64,000 nt of DNA, from NCBI GenBank assembly GCA_947489585.1, contig CANLEE010000003.1:1-64000 (forward strand), written 5' to 3'. The stretch is from an uncultured Psychroserpens sp. GTDB lineage: Bacteria > Bacteroidota > Bacteroidia > Flavobacteriales > Flavobacteriaceae. A program made the translations under genes and the position numbers. Of this stretch, positions 1 through 7,777 are shown in pieces. Below the pieces are notes generated by a model. It saw only the letters and a program-made list of their open reading frames with translations. It did no database searches and was not told the origin of the DNA. Each line of letters opens with the position of its first letter. Position 1 is the first letter of the stretch.

Positions 1-1802
1 AAATCATAATCACACAATTCATAGTTAGAAATTGTCCCAACAGATGGTAATGGGTTTACTATTAAAACCAATTCAACTATAGCATCACAGTCTGTAGTTG
101 TTGTTGAATTGTCGACAAGAGCATATACAGTTTGCTGATTCGCTATTGTATTAGTATATGGGCTCGATAGAGGATTAATATCATTTTCAGCATCTGTAAT
201 TGTTTCGTGGTAACTAACGGTTAAGTTTGGGTCACCTCCAGTAATTTCTATATCCTTAGTTGTTAAATCAAAAAGTCCAAACCCATCACTATCTGGGTCA
301 CAATATTCAATTGGCGTTGGTGTATTTACAATGATTTCTGTTCCATTGATATCCCAGGAACATGTAATATCATTAAACACAGCAATTTCCCAACACTCTA
401 AATCTGTTGGTTCAGGCGGTTGGGTTCCAGAAATATCCCAAGAACAGGTAATATCATTAAACATGGCTGTTTCCCAACACTCTATATTTGGCTGTACTGG
501 TTGGGTTCCTGTAACATCCCAACTACAGGTCGTATCATTAAATATAGCTATTTCCCAGCACTCTAAACCTGTTGGTTCAGGTGGTTGGGTTCCTGTAACA
601 TCCCAAGCACAGGTTGTATTATTAAATATCGCTGTTTCCCAACACTCTAATGTAGGTGGATTAGGTTGTGTTCCAATAATTTCCCATGAACATGTTGTAT
701 TATTAAAACTTGTAGATTCCCAACATTCCAAACCCGTAGGCTCAAGTGGTTGAGTTCCTACAACTTCCCAAGTACATGTTGCATCATTAATAGTTGCAGT
801 CTCCCAGCATTCTAACGTCGGTGGATTAGGAGCTTGATTCACAATTAATTCGTATATGGACGAAAATGTAAGACAATCTGGATTATCTAAATTTGATGCA
901 AATTCGGCAACTTTAGCTCTAAAATAAGTAGTCGTGGTAACACCTGTAATCATTAGTACATCACTTGTCTCTCCAGCAATATCCGTCCAAGTATTTTGAT
1001 CTGGACTTTGTTGCCATTGATAAAAGTGATTACTAAATACTGTATTATCTGGAATTGCAGTCAATGTTGTTGTATAGGGTGTTAGGCTACTGCATATAGT
1101 TTCGGTTGTATTGTTAGAATTATCATTAACACCTATTAAATCACCACAACTCTTGAATACTATATCATCAATGGCTAAATCATTGCCACATCCTCCAATA
1201 CCATTATTAATCATTTTTAAAATGATTGATGTTTGCCCAGGTAGGGTTTGAAAGACTAACCCATATTGTTGCCAATTTGGTGTAGTTGTTCCAGAGATAC
1301 TTCCAGTATCACCGCTTGCAAGTAAATTACTATCCGTTATATCCCAAATTTCAAACCTAACATTTACGGGGATTCCACTTCCTGAACAACCAGAACTAGG
1401 TAAAATATTTAGCAGCCAAGATGAAAATTCATAAGTTGTATTTTCACACAAACCGTTAATTGAAGTCGTATAAAACTCACCAGTAGTAAAACTTGCATTA
1501 ACTATTAATGCCTTTCCATTAGTATCTCCTGGTGTATGATCACTTGGCATATTCCATCCATAAGCAAAAGTGCTGCTACCAACTGTATATTGTCCATCTT
1601 GGGGACCATCAAACCCAACAAAATTATATGTTGTAGTTCCAGCGGGTAATGGAGGTCCATAATTTGTACCTGTACCAAAATCTTCGATGAAGATTGGGTC
1701 ACCAGAATTACCTTGGCAAAAGCCTAATTGCGCGTATGTTAATTCTGATATAAAAAAAACACAGAAAATCACAGCTATTTTAAGAAAAAAATAGCGTTCC
1801 AT
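1..1802 (-). CDS. T9SS-type surface protein, partial (3' end beyond window)
   Basis: This reading frame starts at ATG 1802 and stays open to the left edge, so about 600 N-terminal residues are visible. A signal peptide ends near the TYAQ residues. Next comes a domain of about 200 residues that is nearly identical to the N-terminus of the downstream-numbered paralogue at 1846-3600, then an Ig-like stretch. Six repeats follow, of the form ECWE-x5-N-x2-TC-x-W-x3-GTQP, 27 or 28 residues each. The last visible part is a domain with the C-D-x-D-x-D-G-x-x-x-F-D-L pattern common in flavobacterial adhesins. The C-terminus is out of view; a type B T9SS sorting domain is expected from the paralogue but is not seen. 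It is probably a secreted adhesin or matrix protein. Only 43 bp separate it from the paralogue's stop codon, so the two may be co-transcribed. Confidence 0.8.
   Translation of the reverse strand, partial: MERYFFLKIAVIFCVFFISELTYAQLGFCQGNSGDPIFIEDFGTGTNYGPPLPAGTTTYNFVGFDGPQDGQYTVGSSTFAYGWNMPSDHTPGDTNGKALIVNASFTTGEFYTTSINGLCENTTYEFSSWLLNILPSSGCSGSGIPVNVRFEIWDITDSNLLASGDTGSISGTTTPNWQQYGLVFQTLPGQTSIILKMINNGIGGCGNDLAIDDIVFKSCGDLIGVNDNSNNTTETICSSLTPYTTTLTAIPDNTVFSNHFYQWQQSPDQNTWTDIAGETSDVLMITGVTTTTYFRAKVAEFASNLDNPDCLTFSSIYELIVNQAPNPPTLECWETATINDATCTWEVVGTQPLEPTGLECWESTSFNNTTCSWEIIGTQPNPPTLECWETAIFNNTTCAWDVTGTQPPEPTGLECWEIAIFNDTTCSWDVTGTQPVQPNIECWETAMFNDITCSWDISGTQPPEPTDLECWEIAVFNDITCSWDINGTEIIVNTPTPIEYCDPDSDGFGLFDLTTKDIEITGGDPNLTVSYHETITDAENDINPLSSPYTNTIANQQTVYALVDNSTTTTDCDAIVELVLIVNPLPSVGTISNYELCDYD
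345..835 (-). repeat. Six coding repeats alternating 84 and 81 bp
   Basis: The anchor sequence TCCCA (Trp codon context on the coding strand) recurs at 352, 436, 517, 601, 682 and 766, giving spacings of 84, 81, 84, 81 and 84 bp. The units encode 28- and 27-residue Cys/Trp-rich repeats. The strict alternation implies a 165-bp (55-residue) higher-order unit. The 28-residue units carry a PxEPTxL linker and the 27-residue units a shorter linker. Confidence 0.85.
1141..1737. repeat. Direct repeat copy 1 (paralogous N-terminal coding region)
   Basis: This segment is highly similar to 2918-3514, with an offset of 1777 bp measured at a shared stretch beginning at 1401 and 3178. It encodes the signal-peptide-proximal domain of both tandem surface-protein genes. 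It is a tandem gene duplication large enough to support recombination. Confidence 0.8.
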
Positions 1803-1845
1803 TATTTTAATATTTAAAAAATTAAACATACTATATAATTTTAAT

Positions 1846-3600
1846 TTATCGGTTTATATAAACCCAAGCGCTTCTGCGTGATCCATTTTGATATTCCATA
1901 GTATAAAAATAAGTGCCAACAGGTAATTCATCTCCTTTGTTAGTTTGTCCATACCATTCATTTGTGTAATCTCTTTTTGAATATACCAGAGTTCCATATC
2001 TGTTAAAAATTTCAAGTTTGCTTACTGCAAAGCCACTTAAATCAAAAGTATCATTCAATCCAGGTGATACACCAGGTGAAATCCCTTGGGGAATAATACA
2101 ATTACCCGTTTGTAATTCGGCCAAAACATTTATAGCTGTTCGGTTTAATGACACACATCCTGTTATTTCATTTATAGCTTCAGCATGATATGTTCCTAGT
2201 TCAGTAACTATCATTGATAAACTATTAGACAATAACAAATTACCATTTACTGCTGCATCATACCAATTCACACTAATACCTATAGGTACAGAAACCATTA
2301 ATTCTACTTCATTAATTTCACAATTAATTCCAACATCAATACTTCCTATTGGAGCATCAGGATTAAGTATTATAGCACTTACAGCAGTTCGTATAAGAGA
2401 GGTACAACCTGTTAATTCATCTATTGCTTCCGCATAATAAACGCCATCTGTAACAGCTATATAAGAGTTACTATTTTGTTCCAATAGATTTCCATCTGTA
2501 GGTGCATCATACCAATTCACCGAAATGCCAGCAGGTACTGTTACTGACAAGACTGCTTCATTGAGATTACAATTAAAACTTATATCGCCATCACTAATCG
2601 GAGCTTCTGGGCTGAGGTTAAAGGTCACTTCAAATATATCAGACAGTGATATACATTGATCATTACTTAAATTAATAGCATCTTCAGCTACTTTTGTTCT
2701 ATAAAACATAGATGCTGACACAGAGAGGTTAATTGTCTCTCCATTTTCACCTAAAATGTCTGTCCATATAATACCATCTGTACTTTCTTGCCATTGATAA
2801 AAATGGGAATTGTATACTGAAAAATCTGGAATGGCAGTAAGTAGTAAATCAAAAGGGATTTCGTTCTCGCAAATATCAACTTGAACATTATCATCTTCAT
2901 CTGTAACCGAAATAAAATCTCCACAGGTACTGAAAGCAATATCATCGATAGCTAAATCATTACCACAACCTCCAACGCCATTGTTAATCATTTTTAAAAT
3001 GACTGAAGTTTGTCCAGATAAGGTTTGAAAAACTAATCCATATTGCTGCCAAATAGGCGTTGCCGATCCAAAAATATCACCTGTATCTCCACTTGCCAAA
3101 ACATTGGTATCAGTTATATCCCAAATTTCAAACCTAACATTTACGGGGATTCCATTTCCAGAACAACCAGAACTGGGTAAAATATTTAGCAGCCAAGATG
3201 AAAATTCATACGTTGTGTTTTCGCACAAACCGTTAATTGCAGTACTATAAAATTCGCCTGGTGTAAAACTTACATTAACTATTAATGCTTTACCATCGGT
3301 ATCTCCTACAGTATGGTCACTTGGCATATTCCAACCATAAGCAAAAGTGCTACTTCCTATCGTGTATTGACCATCTTGTGGACCATCAAATCCCACAAAG
3401 TTATATGTTGTTGTTCCAATTGGTAATTGAGGTCCATAATCGGTACCTGTTCCAAAATCTTCGATAAAGATTGGGTCTCCAGAATTACCTTGACAAAAGC
3501 CAAGTTGAGCATGTCCTATTTCCGAAGAAAAAAAAATGCTAAAAATTATGATTACATTAAGATTATTAAAGTACTTTCCCACGTATATATTTTTAGTCAA
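1846..3600 (-). CDS. T9SS type B sorting domain surface protein
   Basis: This 584-residue protein has a signal peptide (about 1-31, ending GHAQ) and an N-terminal beta-rich domain (about 32-225). An Ig-like stretch and two tandem Ig-like units of about 90 residues follow, each with a NWYDA motif. The last 85 or so residues form a gliding-motility-associated type B T9SS sorting domain (KLEIFNRYGTLVYSK, ELPVGTYFYTMEY, SAWVYI). Proteins with this domain are exported across the outer membrane by the type IX system. The usual SPNGDG-x-ND turn of the sorting domain is replaced here by SPGVSPGLND, while the sister adhesins at 12640 and 20925 keep SPNGDGMND. The role is probably adhesion or matrix formation; the ligand is unknown. 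Confidence 0.85.
   Translation of the reverse strand: MTKNIYVGKYFNNLNVIIIFSIFFSSEIGHAQLGFCQGNSGDPIFIEDFGTGTDYGPQLPIGTTTYNFVGFDGPQDGQYTIGSSTFAYGWNMPSDHTVGDTDGKALIVNVSFTPGEFYSTAINGLCENTTYEFSSWLLNILPSSGCSGNGIPVNVRFEIWDITDTNVLASGDTGDIFGSATPIWQQYGLVFQTLSGQTSVILKMINNGVGGCGNDLAIDDIAFSTCGDFISVTDEDDNVQVDICENEIPFDLLLTAIPDFSVYNSHFYQWQESTDGIIWTDILGENGETINLSVSASMFYRTKVAEDAINLSNDQCISLSDIFEVTFNLSPEAPISDGDISFNCNLNEAVLSVTVPAGISVNWYDAPTDGNLLEQNSNSYIAVTDGVYYAEAIDELTGCTSLIRTAVSAIILNPDAPIGSIDVGINCEINEVELMVSVPIGISVNWYDAAVNGNLLLSNSLSMIVTELGTYHAEAINEITGCVSLNRTAINVLAELQTGNCIIPQGISPGVSPGLNDTFDLSGFAVSKLEIFNRYGTLVYSKRDYTNEWYGQTNKGDELPVGTYFYTMEYQNGSRRSAWVYINR
2918..3514. repeat. Direct repeat copy 2 (paralogous N-terminal coding region)
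   Basis: This is the partner of the segment at 1141-1737 and encodes the same N-terminal domain in the full-length paralogue. Differences are mostly silent or conservative. Confidence 0.8.
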
Positions 3601-3651
3601 AGACTCTAAAATAACTATATTTATTATTATAAAATCAACGAAAACGTTATA

Positions 3652-6012
3652 GTGCAGGGCGTGTATAGGTTAATCAAGTATATAAAAAAGCATAAAAAGA
3701 AATCTATCGCTTTAGCGATACTTCTCATCATGTATGCTTTTTGTTTGCCTAGAGATTTATTTAAAGACCCTACAGCAACAGTAATCACTAGTAAAACGAG
3801 CAAACTTTTAGGAGCGCATATTGCTTCAGATGGGCAATGGCGATTTCCTCATAACGATAGTATTCCAGAGAAATTTAAAACGTGTATTGTTCAGTTTGAA
3901 GATGAGTACTTTTATGACCATCCAGGTTTTAATCCCATTTCAATTTTTAAAGCTTTAAGAGATAATATTAGTTCAGGAGAAGTAAAGCGTGGTGGGAGCA
4001 CATTAACACAGCAAGTAATTCGCTTATCACGAAAAGGACAATCAAGAACCTATCTTGAAAAAATCAAAGAAATCATCTTAGCTACACGATTAGAACTTCG
4101 TAATTCTAAGCCCGAAATTTTAGCTTTCTATTCTAGCAATGCTCCTTTTGGAGGTAATGTTGTGGGTTTAGATGCAGCCTCTTGGCGCTATTTTAATAGA
4201 GATCCACAACAATTGTCTTGGGCAGAAAGTGCCACACTTGCGGTATTACCAAATGCACCAAGTTTAATCTATCCTGGGAAAAATCAAAAACGCTTATTAG
4301 AAAAACGCAATCGGTTACTTGAAAAACTATTGGAAAATGAGATTATAGACTCACTAACCTATGAACTATCTATTGCTGAAAACTTACCTCAAAAGCCATA
4401 TGCCTTGCCACAAATTGCACCTCATTTATTACAAAAAATAGCACAATCACATCGTGGTGAGCGCATTCAAACAACTATTGATTCAAAGTTGCAAGAACGG
4501 GTTAATTACATCGTTAAAAACCAATACAATATTTTAAAACAAAACGAAATTCATAATGCAGCAGTTCTTGTTTTAGATGTACATACAAGACGTGTATTGG
4601 CTTATGTAGGAAACACGCCTACAGATAGAGCACATCAAAAAGATGTTGATATTATTGATAAACCACGAAGTACTGGTAGTATTTTAAAACCTTTTTTATA
4701 TGCGTCTATGCTGGATGCTGGAGATATGCTTCCTAATACATTAGTTACCGATGTGCCAAGCCAGTTTGGAAGTTACAATCCAGAAAATTTCAACAAAGAG
4801 TTTGATGGTGTTGTTCCTGCAAGTCGTGCACTATCTCGTTCACTAAATGTACCAGCAGTACGGATGCTTCAAGACTTTGGACTTGATCGTTTTCATCAAT
4901 ATTTAAAACAATTACAGCTCAAAGATTTAAAATACAATGCCAATCATTATGGTTTATCATTGGTTCTTGGTGGTGCAGAAAGTAACCTTTGGGATTTATG
5001 TAAAAGCTATGCGTCTTTGTCATCTACTTTGAATCATTTTTCTGAAACTTCAAGCGAATACTATACCAACGAATTTGTTGAACCTACTTTTATAGCTTCG
5101 GAAATGGTTAACTTCGGAAACATCTCAAACGAAAAAATCATATTTGATGCTGCATCAATTTATCTTACGTATGAAAGTTTAAAAAAAGTGAATAGACCTG
5201 AAGGTGATGAAAGTTGGGAGTTTTTTGATGACTCAAAACAGATTGCCTGGAAGACTGGAACGAGTTTCGGTTTCCGTGATGCTTGGGCTATTGGTACCAC
5301 AAAAGATTATGTAGTTGGTGTTTGGGTGGGTAATGCCGATGGCGAAGGCAGACCGGGTTTGGTTGGTGTACAAACCGCAGCTCCAATATTATTTGATGTC
5401 TTTGATGTCTTGCCTAATAGTGATTGGTTTGCAAAACCTTATGATGAAATGCAAGCTGTAAACATTTGCTTAAAAAGTGGTCATCGTGCCTCTTCAATTT
5501 GTGATGAAACCGAACAAAATTATATTCAAATTAGTGGATTAAAGACCGAACCTTGCCCGTACCATATTTTAGCACATTTGGATGCCACAGAAACCTATCA
5601 AGTTAATTCTTCTTGTGAAGATTTAAATATGATTAAACATAAGCCTTGGTTTGTATTATCACCATTAAAAGCACATTATTACAAAACGAAAAACCCGTTT
5701 TACAAACCACTTCCAAAATTACGAATGGATTGTGCTGGAGAAGCACAAGTCACAATGAATTTTATTTATCCAAAACAAAACAACTCTATTTTTCTTCCAA
5801 AGGATTTTGATGGAGACACTAACGATTTGGTATTAAAGGTTGCGCATTCAAAACCCGAAACTAATATCTATTGGTATTTAGATGAAACGTATGTTGGCTT
5901 AACTAAAGACATTCATGAATTAGCGATTCTTCCATCGACAGGAAAACACCTCATCACAGTTGTTGACGAATTTGGTAACGAAGCAAAGCGACAGATTTCT
6001 ATTTCAGAATAA
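3652..6012 (+). CDS. pbpC: Penicillin-binding protein 1C
   Basis: This is a bifunctional class A peptidoglycan synthase of 786 residues. A basic N-terminus and one membrane helix (about 16-33) anchor it in the inner membrane. The GT51 glycosyltransferase domain shows EDEYFYDHPG (about 83-92) and GGSTLTQQ (about 113-120). The transpeptidase domain shows SILK with catalytic Ser343, SLN at 397-399, and KTGTS at about 534. The C-terminal region of about 120 residues matches the PBP1C-specific extension. The start used is GTG 3652, because no in-frame ATG precedes the membrane helix; GTG 3661 is an alternative and ATG 3730 would cut the helix. Family members polymerise glycan strands and crosslink peptides. 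The divergent neighbour is the surface protein ending upstream at 3600. Confidence 0.93.
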   Translation: MQGVYRLIKYIKKHKKKSIALAILLIMYAFCLPRDLFKDPTATVITSKTSKLLGAHIASDGQWRFPHNDSIPEKFKTCIVQFEDEYFYDHPGFNPISIFKALRDNISSGEVKRGGSTLTQQVIRLSRKGQSRTYLEKIKEIILATRLELRNSKPEILAFYSSNAPFGGNVVGLDAASWRYFNRDPQQLSWAESATLAVLPNAPSLIYPGKNQKRLLEKRNRLLEKLLENEIIDSLTYELSIAENLPQKPYALPQIAPHLLQKIAQSHRGERIQTTIDSKLQERVNYIVKNQYNILKQNEIHNAAVLVLDVHTRRVLAYVGNTPTDRAHQKDVDIIDKPRSTGSILKPFLYASMLDAGDMLPNTLVTDVPSQFGSYNPENFNKEFDGVVPASRALSRSLNVPAVRMLQDFGLDRFHQYLKQLQLKDLKYNANHYGLSLVLGGAESNLWDLCKSYASLSSTLNHFSETSSEYYTNEFVEPTFIASEMVNFGNISNEKIIFDAASIYLTYESLKKVNRPEGDESWEFFDDSKQIAWKTGTSFGFRDAWAIGTTKDYVVGVWVGNADGEGRPGLVGVQTAAPILFDVFDVLPNSDWFAKPYDEMQAVNICLKSGHRASSICDETEQNYIQISGLKTEPCPYHILAHLDATETYQVNSSCEDLNMIKHKPWFVLSPLKAHYYKTKNPFYKPLPKLRMDCAGEAQVTMNFIYPKQNNSIFLPKDFDGDTNDLVLKVAHSKPETNIYWYLDETYVGLTKDIHELAILPSTGKHLITVVDEFGNEAKRQISISE

Positions 6013-6030
6013 ACATATCCTTTAAATTAT

Positions 6031-6038
6031 TACCTTTG
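6031..6038 (+). promoter_or_regulatory. Bacteroidota -7 element (TACCTTTG)
   Basis: TACCTTTG matches the TAnnTTTG consensus and lies 25 bp before ATG 6064, leaving a leader of about 20 nt. No clear TTTG -33 box was found. Confidence 0.55.
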
Positions 6039-6063
6039 TTTTCGTAATTATTAAACTATAACG

Positions 6064-6498
6064 ATGTACGAAACTGTAAAAATACTTCACTCTTATTGGG
6101 CTTATCTAGTAGTAATCATGTTAGTCCTAGCCACCTTTAATGCCTTGATTAAGTTTTTTGGCGATAAAGAGTTTCAAGCTGTAGATTTTAGAATATCACT
6201 TTTCACATTGATTGTAATGCATATCCAATTACTAATTGGTTTGGTGTTATATTTCACCTCTCCTTTCGGATTAAAAAATATACAAAACAATGGTATGGGT
6301 GGGTTAGATTCCTTTTCTAGACTACTAGCTGTTGAACACCCTTTTGTTGGCATATTAGCTGTAGCAATGATTACTATTGGTTATTCAAAACATAAAAAGA
6401 AATTAACGTCTAAGCCAAAGTTTAAGATGCTTGCTATTTTTTACACTTTAGGTTTACTATTAGTAATATCGAGAATCCCTTGGGCAAATTGGTTTTAA
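6064..6498 (+). CDS. Conserved four-helix membrane protein
   Basis: This 144-residue hydrophobic protein has four predicted membrane segments, near residues 12-30, 47-65, 93-108 and 122-138. Histidines lie at or near helix ends (LHSYW, VMHIQ, EHPFVG), reminiscent of small cytochrome b-like proteins, but no heme site can be proven. It follows pbpC by 51 bp but has its own promoter-like TACCTTTG. A hairpin terminator follows. The protein looks like a conserved flavobacterial membrane protein of unknown function. Confidence 0.75.
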   Translation: MYETVKILHSYWAYLVVIMLVLATFNALIKFFGDKEFQAVDFRISLFTLIVMHIQLLIGLVLYFTSPFGLKNIQNNGMGGLDSFSRLLAVEHPFVGILAVAMITIGYSKHKKKLTSKPKFKMLAIFYTLGLLLVISRIPWANWF

Positions 6499-6515
6499 GG
6501 GTTTTCTTATAAAAT

Positions 6516-6552
6516 AAAAAATGCGCTAGTCTATAATACTAGCGCATTTTTT
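6516..6552. terminator. Bidirectional intrinsic terminator
   Basis: The arms ATGCGCTAGT (6521-6530) and ACTAGCGCAT (6538-6547) pair perfectly around a 7-nt loop and are flanked by A and T runs. It serves the convergent genes ending at 6498 and 6570. Confidence 0.85.
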
Positions 6553-6569
6553 ATTATGATTTGTTTCGT

Positions 6570-7640
6570 TTAATCTTCTACTTGTTTAATGAGATATACA
6601 TAAACAGGGAAGTGATCACTAAACCCATTTGTAAATCCACCATCAGCAAAGCTTCTCAAAGGATATCCTTTCCATCTCCCTCTTTTATTAGTAAGGTACA
6701 GTTTATTATAAATACCTGCTTTATAAAATCTAAACGAAGAATAGTCATCTTTTTTAACTAGTGGCTCGGTAAACATAATTTGATCGAACAAACTCCATGC
6801 ATCTCTCCAAGCTGTAGTACCATAGCCTTTTTCAGTAAACATTTTTTCAAAAGGATTATAAATTTCTTTTAAATCAATACGGTCTTTATCAGCCTTAGCT
6901 TTCAACACATCTTTTACACTTTTATTGGTAGGATTATCATTTAAATCACCCATCGAAAATATCTTAGCATACGGATCTTTAGATTGTATAGAATCTATGA
7001 TTTGTTTATTCAGTTTTGCTGCTCCAACACGTTTTGATCGACTTCTAGCTTCTCCACCACTTCTTGATGGCCAGTGATTTACAATAACATGAATTGGATC
7101 TCCATCTAATTCTCCACTTACTAATAATTGATCTCTAGTAATTACTCTATCTCCTTTTATATTATCATAAATGAGTAATTCGTAAGACTCATGACTTGTG
7201 GGTTTAAATAGTTTTTTCTGATAAAGTAGTGCAACATCAATCCCTCTTACATCTGGAGATTCATAATGAATAATACCATAGTCTTTGGCTAATAATAAGG
7301 GGTGATTTACGACATCAACTAATACTTGTCTGTTTTCAATTTCACAAACCCCAACAAGCGCAGGTGTATTGCCTGTGACATCAGCACCAATATCAGCAAT
7401 CACTCTTGCCATATTATTTACTTTCTTTTTATAGATTCCAGCTCTATCTGCTTTGATTTCCATTATAGGACTTCGCTCATCAAACTTTGTCACATCATTG
7501 ATAGTGTCAAATAAATTCTCTAAATTGTAGAATGCTACAGTGTGAATTTTAAATCGTTTTTCTTTTTTTTCTTCTTGAGAAAAGCCATTAAATGTTATTA
7601 AAAAACAAATAATTGCTAAAGAAAAATGTAGTGGTTTCAT
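6570..7640 (-). CDS. Secreted endonuclease/exonuclease/phosphatase family protein
   Basis: This 356-residue protein has a signal peptide (about 1-21, NGFSQ) and an endonuclease/exonuclease/phosphatase (DNase I-like) fold. Visible motifs are YNLENLF near the N-terminus, CEIEN (metal-binding Glu), NHWPSRSGG (catalytic His region), GDLNDNP (Asp/Asn) and C-terminal SDHFPVYV (catalytic Asp-His). All residues expected for a Mg-dependent phosphodiesterase are present. It lies divergent to a TonB-dependent receptor and DUF5689 lipoprotein, an arrangement seen in Bacteroidota. This suggests a role in degrading extracellular nucleic acid or another phosphodiester for uptake. A cytosolic-looking paralogue lies at 25745-26710. 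The substrate is inferred, not shown. Confidence 0.88.
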   Translation of the reverse strand: MKPLHFSLAIICFLITFNGFSQEEKKEKRFKIHTVAFYNLENLFDTINDVTKFDERSPIMEIKADRAGIYKKKVNNMARVIADIGADVTGNTPALVGVCEIENRQVLVDVVNHPLLLAKDYGIIHYESPDVRGIDVALLYQKKLFKPTSHESYELLIYDNIKGDRVITRDQLLVSGELDGDPIHVIVNHWPSRSGGEARSRSKRVGAAKLNKQIIDSIQSKDPYAKIFSMGDLNDNPTNKSVKDVLKAKADKDRIDLKEIYNPFEKMFTEKGYGTTAWRDAWSLFDQIMFTEPLVKKDDYSSFRFYKAGIYNKLYLTNKRGRWKGYPLRSFADGGFTNGFSDHFPVYVYLIKQVED

Positions 7641-7713
7641 AGTTTAAATATTATGTTATCATTATGATATTTACAAATGTCGAGCCAAAAGTATGTATTT
7701 ATTATAAATAATG

Positions 7714-7721
7714 TAAATTTG
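7714..7721 (+). promoter_or_regulatory. Bacteroidota -7 element (TAAATTTG)
   Basis: TAAATTTG fits TAnnTTTG and lies 56 bp before the TonB-receptor start at 7778. It implies a leader of about 50 nt. No strong -33 box was seen. Confidence 0.5.
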
Positions 7722-7777
7722 CACGCTTTAAATAACTATTATTTAATGCATAAGAACTATTAATCTTAAAAAAAGGC

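Noticed and set aside
331..835. Evenly spaced repeats resembling a CRISPR array
   Set aside because: The spacing is a multiple of three and the whole stretch is an open reading frame on the minus strand that encodes protein repeats; there are no unique spacers and no cas genes.
1505..1702. Short minus-strand open frame and a 140-residue plus-strand frame near 331-753
   Set aside because: Both are other-frame shadows of the partial surface protein 1-1802, whose frame is open and matches a full-length paralogue.
1..3600. One surface-protein gene broken by a frameshift or stop
   Set aside because: Each half has its own ATG, signal peptide and complete N-terminal domain, so they are two tandem paralogues.
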